DNA of 26,882 bases from Saccoglossus kowalevskii (lineage: Eukaryota; Hemichordata; Enteropneusta; Harrimaniidae): the NCBI RefSeq assembly GCF_000003605.2, contig NW_003158225.1:177285-204166 (forward strand), written 5' to 3'. Both the position numbers and the translations under genes were made by a program. Under the pieces are notes generated by a model. It made no database searches and was not told the DNA's origin. It worked only from the letters and a program-made list of their open reading frames with translations. Of this stretch, positions 1 through 12,300 are shown piece by piece. The number at the start of each line of letters is the position of its first letter. The first letter of the stretch is position 1.

Positions 1-281
1 GTTTTTTTTTTTTTTAAATGAAATGAAACTACAGTGTCCTAGTCTTCTTTTCCCTGTGTACATGTCAACCTACCTGGCTCACACTGAATTGGTAAAAAGT
101 TTTGGGTAATGGGAGTACAAATATGCAAATTAGTAATGGGCCCTGCAACATTGTTGCAACAAAGTATCTATGGTGTGCAAAGGGTTAAAGAGAAACTACA
201 ATCATGGCATATTTTATTTTGCTGTATGCGGGTTAGACGGAAAGCTGAAGCAAAATCTTGCCACTATGATAATAACCTCAC
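1..281 (-). other. Partial intron before the SH2 exons
   Basis: Noncoding sequence downstream of the last visible PLCG exon. It begins with a T-rich tract at 2-15. I looked for the start of the N-terminal SH2 domain, which should follow next, and did not find it; it probably lies beyond position 1. The small plus-strand open frames here partly overlap the antisense of the 282-395 exon and have no recognisable content. Confidence 0.7.
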
Positions 282-395
282 CTCTGATTGGCCGTTTGTG
301 GATTCATCATCATCATCTTGATTGTTTTGTGTCTCTGTTTCTTCTGAGTAATATATTTTATTTGAAGTTAAGACAAAGAAATGTGGTGCCCACTC
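282..395 (-). CDS. PLCG: PLCG exon: split PH, first half, and acidic linker
   Basis: 38 codons, phase 0 at both ends. The acceptor follows a pyrimidine run (TTTCATAG) and the donor is GTGAGG. The reading [16 protein letters not shown] is the hallmark of the first half of the PLC-gamma split PH domain. It is followed by a polar, acidic linker with QDDDDE, in the place where the vertebrate protein has a short acidic stretch before the N-terminal SH2 domain. The Asp run is encoded by a GAT repeat and may vary in length between individuals. Confidence 0.95.
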
Positions 396-3300
396 CTATG
401 AAAGGAAACAAACAGTTGCAAAGTTAAACATACTATTATTATTGAAACACACAGATAAAATGATATCATAGTCTCTAACAAGTAGATAACATACATATAC
501 AGGTCCACTGTTTGTGATAAATGCCTTATTAGCATTAACCTTTTCACCTCCAGTTTCCTCTTTTTACCACAATGTACAAAATAGTCCTGTTAATAGTCTG
601 CCCTTTCCTTCCAAAGATTGAACAAAAATAGCTAAATATTTGAGTAAAACCTGAAAATTGACACAAATTTTGTCTGTTGGCTCCAAAATTAGGGTTCACA
701 TCCTGAAATATTTAAGAATACAAGAAAAAAGTGCAGCAAAATTTGGTCAAGGATGTCTGGTGGTGAAAAGATTAAGGCTTGAAATAACATTTTTAACCAA
801 ATATTGAGCAAGATGTGATGTTAGTATCAAAAGAACACACAGAAATAAAAACTTACAGCATCCATTGGGTCCTCTAAATATAAAAGTCCATTCTTGATTG
901 AGTTACTCAGGTCATCAACAGTAGCTATTTCCATGGAAACAAACATATTCAATATATGTTAAACAATCTGAAGTTTTGTTGTTTAAATGTCAATGTTAAA
1001 TGTTATGTTAAATGTCAAAAGTCAAAAGTCGTCTTTCTGTTCAAGGTTGAAAAGTCTTGTGAGATGTGTATAAACATAGAGAATACATTGTATGTCTTGT
1101 TTATTCCACCGCATTGAACCATCCATGACACATCAATTTGTTTATACATCTCAATCTAGCAGTAATTATTATATTAGTGTCGAAAAGGTTGCTTTATACT
1201 ACACTATCAACGTATGATGTCAACATTTATATCAAATTTTTGTGTCACCGTGACAACATCTTCCACTAGCCTGGTCTCCAAAAAAGGTTTTGAATAATAT
1301 CCTCTTGCTACAGAGATGAAGATGAAATGTGATCTACTCACTGTCGTAACTTGCTGACACTGAGAAGGTATCGCTTGCTCCTTCTGGTAGTTTCTTGTGC
1401 TTAAGAATCACTTTACGTTTCAGCTGATTAGGCGATGGAAGCATAGTAGCATCTCTGTCAATGGGTTGGGATAGTAGCATATCTAGGACAAACAAAAAAT
1501 GATATTCTGTTAAGGATGTGTTCATTTTATCAAATATATGCATATATATCAAATATATAGATTCGGATCTAGAAACAAGAATGACTTTTTACACTAAATA
1601 ATTGTTGAATCAATGATTTTGACATGACTGTTTCTCCTGATGCAGTTGTCATGAAAACCATTATCCATGTTTGTTGCACACCCACATTTTATAATCAATT
1701 ATGGGAGGAATTTGACTGAGAAAATCTACTAATTAACCCAAAGCAACATGCTATTACAACAGCAACTGTGAATGATAAAACTCACCGCCAAATACTTCTT
1801 GGAATGCAGAGGCCATTTTTCTTTGTTGAGGTAAACTACAATGATTTTCTATGGAAAGAATGACTGGATATCTAGAGATGAGACAAAAACCATTTGAAGT
1901 CAAAACCCACATTCAAATGTAAACTATTGATAATTCTACATACAACTTCTCCACACATCTGTCCTTTAAACATTGTAAAATAAAATCAACTTTGTAATGA
2001 TACACAAAATGCAGGCCAACTGATAAACATTTTTTATTTTAACAGGGGTTAATACAAGAATCTTATAAAACCAATAAGGAATTAATTAACCATTTTTTAA
2101 GACTACACCTTTCTAATAAATAGCGCCCTCCAGTGACGAAGTGCAGTCATAACTTAAAATAACTGAAATATAGAAAACACATAATGCAAACTATGGAAAA
2201 GAGTATACTTACTCAGAAGTTGCAAATGCATGTTCTTTGATTGTCTTGATGACGTCAATGAATTTAATTTTGGAAGTAAGTGTGTGCCCGTGAAATATAA
2301 CCGGATAACCCTCTGGACCATCCCAGCAATCCACTAGAGTGTAAATCACAGAGCAAGGAAGCAAGACATCCATAGTTTCACTATGTTCAATTACGTTCAA
2401 TGAGTGAGTGAGTTTAAGAAGATTCCTAGAGCTTTATTGGCGTCTTGGGACTATTATATATTTGAAGGTATGAATTTGCACAATTAGAGGGAAATACACT
2501 ATAAACATTCAAGACTGAATACTGTCACAAGCCACAAAAGTGCATCAATATTTTAAAGTTGTTAAACATGTTGAGATTACAAATGTAGCTATATAATAAC
2601 TCAGAGTTATAGCGCCCTCGTGTGGCAGAAACATTAAAGTTGCACAAAGGCAGCACGTTGATCATATCCACCGATGTGTAATGGTATTCTTATGTAGATT
2701 ATTTGATATATATATATATATCTGTGATTTCTTATAATTTTATGCTCAGATCTCAGTGACAGGATTCTAGAACGGCGACAAAATAAACTGTTGCTGCGAT
2801 TGACGCAATTAAGAAAAAGATGTTAAAAGCTATGCAAGACATTTGAATATGTTTGTATTTTTTTTTCTGACAGCTCAATAATAACCATAACTAAATGAAT
2901 AATAAATAATTAATATATACTAATTAGCAACTAATTATTTATTCTGAGATATTTGGAGGTACTTACATTCAACACATCTACATCCCATTCTGAGACATCG
3001 CACGTACGCTTCACAGGAAGACTCGCTTAAATATTGGTCACCTGTTAAATATCTGGAAAAGAAAGTTTTATGATTTCTTATCTTATGGCATTTTCAGATG
3101 AATTAGAATTTTCACATTTTCGGATAAGCAATAAAGTTTCCTAGCATCACAAATAATGTACAACCTCACCTTACTGAGACTCAATGTCAAAAGCAAAAAA
3201 AAAAAAAAATAAATTTTGAGTTCATAAACTTGAAAGAATGAAAACAAAAATTGCAACTCACGTGTTATGAGAGCAAGCAATCCAATAGTGAGACATAGGT

Positions 3301-6300
3301 TGGTCCATATCATGGCAGACCACATCCTGCGATGAATCCCAGATTGTATTTTGTTTGGAGTAAATGTAGTCTACAAACTAAGGAAAAAGTATACACAAAA
3401 TTAATTTATTCATAGTACACCAAAGTCAACATTCACTCCATTTCATAAACTACACCTGTACAAATCTTCCCAGAAATTTTTGTTGTTGATCAGCACCAAA
3501 AGCCAATAAATGAGAAATTGTGTTGGTTCAAAATTAACAAAGAACTTACAGAAAAATACTGAAAAATTTGCAAAATGTTTCTTCAAAATTGTGGCGGGAA
3601 AAATGACGGCGTTCTAAATGTTGAAAGTCGTAGTTCAATTTATTTGAATAGCAAAATACATGATAATCTATAGAACCTAGAAATTAAAATGGCCAGTAGT
3701 TGTCTAACTTGAAAATGTATGATCCTCCACACATGGAATTCAAACTAAAATATCCATAAAAATACAACATGTTTATTGATTAACAAACTAAAGACTGGCA
3801 TTAAAGATTAATAAGATCACATGAACAATTGCCATCTTTTAATAACTAAACCTAAAATATTTATGAATACGTAAACATATACAAAAACATAGAGAAACCA
3901 TCTAAACCTTGTCTGTAAATAGAATTAAAATTTTTGTGAGATTAACTTCATGGATCTTTAAAACAAGACTTATTTTGATTATTGACATTTACTTGCATGT
4001 ACTACTAATAGAGCAAATATGGTATGCATACAATTTTTAATTTATTGGTCAAATAATATCAAACACATTAAGTACAGAGGGGTAACGCTATGGAATAACT
4101 TGCCAACTCATATCGGAAATTCAGCCTCATTAGGCATCTTTAAGAAAACATACAAATTATATCTTAGTGAGAGAATTTCTTGTAAATGGTTCAAGCCTAT
4201 AGTGCGTAAATTTTAATGTATGTTGCTTCTACAGAAGGTCCAATGAAAATTACTTTATTGTATTTTGGCCTAACCTAAACTGCGTCTTCGAGTGTATAAA
4301 AGGAAAGATGGCCGCCAGTTTCCAGTATGCAAATGACACTCACTCAAGCATGAAACATGACGCACTGGTGCAATACCTTGGATTGCAGAGACTTGCTTTA
4401 AATACAGTGTTAAACAAAAAAATAAAAATGAATAAATTAAAGCAGATGGCTGCACAGTAACACAGACTTTGTCTAAACAAGGCTATAAATAATATGAGTC
4501 CAAAGTGGTTGATAAATGTTTTATTTTCATGTACTTTACTTTATATATAGATTGATATTCTTGTACATTATGTCTCATAGGTATTTATGTATTCATAAAT
4601 TATATACATTTGTTATGGTCCTTTTTTGACCTGCCAACGATAATGGAATCCATTTTAAACTGGCATCCAGTTTCTATAGAGATGAATGCGTTCAAATATG
4701 CATAACTTGAACTTTTTGTAATAAGTTCTCAGATGCAAATGGCCTCTGTGATATTGCTGAAAGGGAGAAAGCCACAAGATTGCTTTTTTTTTTCCCTCTC
4801 TTTTGCATCTATGTAACCACGGTAATTGGAACAGTACATTAGATGATGGGGGAGAGTAGGACACTGTTTGAGGGGCAAAGTCCTTTTTTATCTTAATGAG
4901 ATCTCGGTGGCTATCTATTTATCAATCCAACTTAATACTGTACCAAAATGATTTTTGTACCAAATGAACATACAGATATCCAGGCTATGCACAAATGAAC
5001 ATACAGATATCCAGGCTATTCACAAATGAACAGTACCTGCACAGATAGGAGGTTTATTTCTGTCAATTCACTCCAAAATACTTGCATGATAGAAATGCAA
5101 AAAAAATTAAGCTAATACTCACACCACTCATCTAAAATTGAATTATGCTACATTTATAAGTTACAATTAAGAAACTTTCATTTTCAACTTGTCATGATTA
5201 AACATTAAATTCATGACACAGAAAATAATTATCATTCATTTAAGTATTCTTAATTTTCAATTCAACTGACACTGCTGAATCAGTGCCAGAAAAATGGAAG
5301 GCAATCATTTGCATACTTTGTCATATTTGGCGATGGTTGATTTTCAGTAACGCAACAAAAAAGAAGAGACTCACTTCCTTGACTGTCAAATATGGTTCTT
5401 GCACCTGTCTTGTGGGGTCTTCTACAAAATCATGTAAAAACTGTTTAACAGCATCAACATTATTGGCTAGTGGATCCTGAAATTAAAAAAAAAAATACAT
5501 TTCAAAATAAGTCATCGTCACTGAGACAAATAGTCATATATTTAAATATTCAGAATTGAAGATATCATCACCAAATAAAGAAATCAATATTCAATATCAA
5601 AGCAATCAGCCATGCATCTTTTTAAAGAGAAATTGAAAATAACACTTTTCATCAAAAATATTCATTTTAATTTTAGTGAACCACAAATATGAGTGAACCG
5701 CCCAAGTTTAATTTGTAGTGAGTAAGATAACCATATAAGTGACAGTTTTAGATAAAGTCGAAAATGAATGTTGACGCACACGGCAGACAGACGAGCAGTA
5801 ATAGGAAAAGCTCCGGTTTGTTGATTAACAGCGGAGCTAAAAAGCTAAAAATAGATAAATAAAATGGCCATCCAAAGCTCCCTTTACTCTGCATCACGAA
5901 TACGAAAAACAACAAAGTGACGAACATCATGGTTTGCTGTATGTAGCAAGTTTGAAAAAAACAAATACATCCATACACGACCATGATTCGATTACGGAAT
6001 TGCAGAAAAGTTTAATTTTAATGCATTTGCGCCCAGAGTATGTCGGGGCGTGAGGCAAATCATAGGTGTGTTTGTTAATTATTAAATTGTCTAGTTAGAC
6101 TTCAAAATGTTTTCTATAATTAATATTCATTTCGCTGTATTATTTCTGTTCAGCAATAGCTTTGATGTTTAGTTTAGATTATTCGTATTCCTATTATATC
6201 ATACCGTACATTGTATTTGACCTATGATGTTATTATCGCGATCAGTGATTGGTTTAGAACCGACCTATCACAACTTGACAATTGAGGTCCTCGCGCCTTT

Positions 6301-9300
6301 GTTATCATTATTATTATTTTTTACATTTTGTTGTTGTTTCAAGCTGATGTCGATGCCGATGTTTCCATTTCAAAGTTCAATAAATGTCAATCCTGACATG
6401 AAACGTTTCGACTACGTTCCGACTACGTTTGTTCCGACCTATAGTATACAGTGGCTATACTTCGAACCAAATCACAGCCACAAATGGTTACCATTTAGCC
6501 ATTTTAAATTGAATTACAAAACAAATGGCTGTGCATATGTAAATGCTTCAGTCCAGGTATACCAAAATACAGGTGCATACAGATGCACAAAGGTCAATCA
6601 ATAAGTTCCTGCTTTTAATTAGTTTGAAAAATTTAATGGAGCACATAATGAACAGGACATTGTGGAAAATGACAATGGTTGTGAACGAGCCTGTAGTTTG
6701 ACATACTTTAATCAAATTTCACACAACACAACTTTCTGAAAGTGAATTGTTTAGTAGAAAAGAACTGAAAATGAAATTAGTAACACTGTGGTTACTACAA
6801 GTTTGTTGTTGATAAGTAGATTTCTTACACACAGGGTAAATAAACCATTGTCAAATTTTGAACACCTAGTAAATACACCGTAAAAAATACATACTAATAT
6901 TCAAAATACACAGTAAATAAAATACAATTATATTCAGAGCTTACCTTTTGCTCGGTTCGAAGAAAGTTAAGAAAATCTGACAAAGAAACAATTTTATCCC
7001 TGGAAAAAAACACAGAATAGATCTAATTGTGTCAGCTATTCATATCCGTGTCAGTCAATGTCAATGACTTAGTCCATGTTAACAATTACCATCCTTCAAA
7101 TCAAAGTAAATCTTTCTTAAGAAATAATAAGATAATATGCAAATTAGTTAATCAATATGCATGGCAATGGCTTTAAATCTTGTCTGCACATTACCACAAG
7201 GTACCTATTATTCAAATTTGATCAAAATCTGCTGAGAATTTTTTGAGATTTTGCTTACACAGAATGAAATGAGATAATTAATATGCAAATTATTTACTTA
7301 ATACTAGTATGCATGGTCATGGCCCAAAAACTAATGTCTGCACATTACCCCCAAGGTACTAAATGTGCTAAATTTTATCAAAATCTGTGCAGAATTTTCT
7401 GAGATTTCACTTACACAGACACACATAATTTATTACCTTTCTAAAAATAAAACTTGCATAATTATTTCCATATTTTGTAAATTGATGTATATTTGGTCCA
7501 AAATTAACAAGACATTATAGAAAAACTATTCACATAAGATGAATGCAGGGAAAGCATGCATGAGATATAGGCATAAATGGACACACAAATGCACAGGTCA
7601 TATCAACGTGTATAATGGCCGACAGTCAACCATGAATGATCGATTGGGAGATGGTGCACCTGTATCAGGTCTTAATGTCAAATGTGAACGAAATAGTTCT
7701 TGCTTACACACGCAAATGACCGCATCTATGAGTTGCTGTTCTAAATCTTGTTCAATCAGGAACCAATAAAACAACAAATGTTTTGACTGTACGTGTCATA
7801 CACAATAACTTGTATAAATTTAATGTACATTTGAGTTATTCTCATTTTAGTTGACTTTCTTGTTTTTTATTTCAAGAAATATTACCTACACCAACAATTT
7901 GTCTTTCTAGAATCAACTTACCCATCTGAAAAAAAATCCACGAATCTATCAGCAATCTGCAAAAAAAAGAAAATATTAAAAAATTAAATGCGAGAGGGCT
8001 GAAAACTGAATGTTTTTTTGAATGTTTTTTGGTTGTCAATCGTTCAAATAGAATGAGCACAGTTTTTACGGTATATGCAAAATCTTACTTACAGTCAACT
8101 AAAAGTTTCAAACTTCAAATAATAGAAAATAAACTTACCTCATAATTTGTGCATGTAATGCGCCAAAATGATTGATATTATACATGTATTATTAAATAAT
8201 AAGTACTAAAGACGGGTTAAAATTTCACATTTCTTAAAATTTGTATGTCAAAAAGAGGTTTTTTAGAGAACAAAAAATATATAACTTACTAAATCGCTAA
8301 ATTTCCTCTGCTATCAATGTTTTACAATTTTAATGATGAAAAGGCTTTAAGGTAGATCCCAGAAATCTGCATTCTTTACAATTAACTGCTAAAAAATACC
8401 TGACATTTTTCAAGAATCCAGGCAACATAAAACTATCTAATCAAATGACTAAAAAAACATTTTTTTTCAGTGAACTTACCTCAGGTTGATGTACAAGTTC
8501 ATGGTAGAATGCTGCAAATGACTCAAAACCAATCTCTCCTCTCTTTCTTGTATCAACGTCCTATGAAAATAAAACAGACACAAAATATTTAAAATAATGA
8601 CGATTGGTCAGCCCTATTTGGATGATTCAAACTAACAGCTGATGTAGAAAATGCAACTTGGGTTTGTTATGCGGCGGGCGGAAAAAATATGAAGATAAAA
8701 ATAAGTTTTGTTAGCAATTTTTTGCACTTACAAGTTGGCGGGCGCAAGAAATTACGCTGAAATAAATTTTATTTTTATTTCATTTTCGGCTCTTTTTCAT
8801 TCGGCGGGTTCACAAAACAAGGGATAATAAAAGTCTGGCCCAAGTTAGGTTTTAGTATGATGTGAATACAAAAATGGCTGCCAGTCGTCCATGTTGAATC
8901 CCATCACAAAACAAGTACAGGAATGAGCATACTAAATAAAATTCTACTATTTGGCCTGGTTGGACTGTATCATTGGATGAAGATGAAATGAAATCAGCTC
9001 AGTGAAGTCTGTAGAGTAGTTATGACCATAATGGCCACGAGTCAGCCATATTTATTCAGTTCATGTATTGTCTTAACAACAGAATCATTAAATATGCATA
9101 GACCTTATCAATAGTTAGTTTGTTTATTTTTAGCACTGAGGTAGAAAAAGCCTACATTCCATTTGATAGTGAGACAATATTTATGTCAGAGAAATATGGT
9201 TTTCCATGCTCACACGTGTAACATTTAGCACACAAAAGAGACCCAAAATAATTTTCCAAGAATACTCACCTTAAATAATTCCCTCAACTTAGTAGTACTA

Positions 9301-12300
9301 ATTTTACAGTTTGCTCGTGGCAGAAATGATTTAAGATCTTTGACAGTTACTCTATGAGAACAAGCATAACATAGCAAAATAATAAGTACCTTGTCCATAG
9401 TAGTTATTTTAATACCACTACACATTACAGAACATACTATGGAAATACTATTTTCCACAAATTAGATACATAATAGGAAACTTGAAATTTTACAAACAAA
9501 TTTTCTCAAACACTGGATTGCATAAAGGACATTCTAATAGATCTACTGTAAAATACTTTATTTTCGCGTGGAATTTATTTTCGCTGAAGAGATGATTCCG
9601 TGAAAATAAAATCCAGCGAATATACTTTTTTTCCTATATTTCACATTAAACTCATCAAAAATCAGTGAAAATAAATTTCATACAAAACGCCCAAAATGCC
9701 TTTTCAACGAAAATTAATTCCAACGGAAATAAAGTATTCATAGCAGTACATGGTGTAAAGGGAAAAACAGTCTGGGGGCGAACACACTTTTATCTTTCAC
9801 AACAGAAATTTGTACGCATATCAAAAGAGTTTGAGACAAATTCATGTTTTACTCTATTGAGCATGTTACTGCACGTACCGGCATATGCAATTTATTATAA
9901 GAGAGAACCTCTCTTAATGTATAATGAAAAACTATTATCACCATGGAAACTGACTAAATTATATGTCAATTTTTTTAAAATGTTTTTATAATATTAGTAC
10001 GGTATTCATGTCAATAATTACCGGCCTATGACTTTTTCATTTCATGTTACCAAATCAAATTTGATATTTGATGAAATAATCCCTCAACAGAAAAAAAAGT
10101 GTAAAAATGCTAATTTTTGAACATTTTCTATGACATTTGCGGCTCTTGCATCTCAAAAAATTATCCGGTGACCCTAAGTTATGTTTTCATTTTTGGTAAC
10201 CTGTTACTATCTATGGCTTTTTGAAATTAAAATATGCTTACAGAAATTCAGAAACAGCAACAAGTTGCATAACATTAAGTCAGAGCTAACCAAAAATAGA
10301 TAACTCATAATAAAGAAACATGATGACAGTGATATGTGATGAAGATCACATCATAAGCGAATTCTCATTTGAAAACAACCTTTTTCATGCGAATTAATTA
10401 AAGTTGTTCCAACCAATAGCATCACAGAACACAGTGTGTGCTTGGAAATGTTCGACTGCATAAACAGAAATGAGTGAAATTGTCATAAATTGTCATGGTA
10501 ACATACCCCCCCCCCCCTCCCTTCTGATAACTAAACAAATCTTTCACTCATCTGTCACTTTGCTTATCAGATTTTGTCATGAATAAACGCCTGTATCACA
10601 TGTTTACTGTATAACATATATACATATAGGAAGGAATCAGTGTTCACTACGCTACAAGATCAATATACCCCCCCAATAATGTAAGCACAGGTAAATTCCA
10701 GAAAAATAAAATAGTTTCTGGTTGATCTGTTTTCTAAAATCAATTTGTGCATTTTTTTTTTTATTAAAATAAGACTTCAGTTTTATTTTTTTGCTCAAAA
10801 ATTCTGACAAAAAGTAAGGCCATGACATGCACATCTCATTGATGCATGCTATATCCAGAACAATAATATTCTCCGAGCCTAATAGTGACCACCCATAAAA
10901 AATATTGGCCAGTCCCTTACATAAGCAACTATATTATGTGTCGACATCACATCTTCTTTCGTACTAATTTTTTGTCACTAATTACTGAAGAATGACAAAC
11001 ATGATACAATATGCAGAGTAATCAATATCGAGCAATAAATATCAGGATACATTTAAAACACATTTACACTTGTACACCAGGGTATTGAAACATGAACAAA
11101 ACGAAATGAACACATTAGCAAGGAAATTGACACAGTGTAGCGATTGTACTATGTCATCAATCACGCTGAATCGTGAATGGTGTCGTCTCAAGGAGAGAGA
11201 TATACTAAAAAGGTTATGCCGCTAATGACAATCAGTTTCCATTCACGATCGACTGTACGACTCAGATTGATTCAATGGTTTCTCTATCACATCGTCTCAC
11301 ATTCTGCTTCAACAAAGAACACAACAATATGAAATCATAAATTATCAAGAATTCATAATCATATGACAATTTTGATTTGTAATTTTGGGCATGTTAGTTC
11401 AATAGAACATTTTAGAGTGATTTATTTGCATATCACATTTTCTCAGCTGGAGACATTATACACACTTTCGTTCTGCATCAGGAAATAAACTACATTAGAA
11501 AATCAACTGATTCAGATTGCGAAGAATACAGGGATTATATTAAAGATGATGATGCAGGTTCGGAGGGGTCACTTATATTTCACAATCAACATGGCATTGA
11601 CTTTATACTTGTTATATATTTTTGGTTAGCTCTGACTTTACATAAATGTAAATGTTATGCAACTTGTTGCTCTTTCTGAATTTCTGTGAGCATATTTTTA
11701 TTTTCCTTGAAAATGTGCGATTTTGCATTTTTTAGTAGCAGCAGCCTGTCGGCTGAGATAGCTCCACTGTTAGCAATGCACATTTCAATTAAAGAACTGC
11801 AGATATCATTAGAAAATGAACAATATGTATAGTATCAAAGCAATCGGACTTGCTGTTTTAGAAAATTAGAGAATTGAAGACATCAACATGAAATGAACAA
11901 ATCTAAGAGAGACCTACCCAAGGTACATATACACCAAGTATTAAAGCATTCAGGCTTGTAGTTTTTCAAGAAGAAGTCGAAAAAGTAAAACATTGACACA
12001 GACGACGACGGACAATCACTCATATGATAAGCTCCGATAGTTATCAACAGTTTAGCAAACTAGTAAAAAACATTTCCAACTTTTATTCCGTGTAGCTGAG
12101 TTATCATACATTTAGGGTGACCAAGAGATGAAATTAATGAAAAAATTACCATTAGTCTTTATTCATGTCAGGAATATTTCAGTTTTGTCTATTTCCGCCC
12201 CAAACCTGAGATGCTATGTAATTGCTGTGATATACGAGAAGCATTTGTGAATGTATTGGACTAATCACTTGGTTTGCTATTAAAGCTGTGCACAAAAGAG

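Larger units (their letters stand above)
3378..5374 (-). other. PLCG intron, 2.0 kb, with LINE fragment
   Basis: Holds a plus-strand LINE 3'-end remnant (4019-4216) and a 31-bp tandem duplication (4961-5032). The rest is AT-rich with no recognised exon. Remaining open frames of 60-70 codons have no recognisable motif. Confidence 0.6.

Noticed and set aside
6224-6604. 126-codon plus-strand open frame with a hydrophobic start
   Set aside because: No recognisable domain, no splice or promoter context, and it lies in a PLCG intron on the opposite strand. Best explained by chance.
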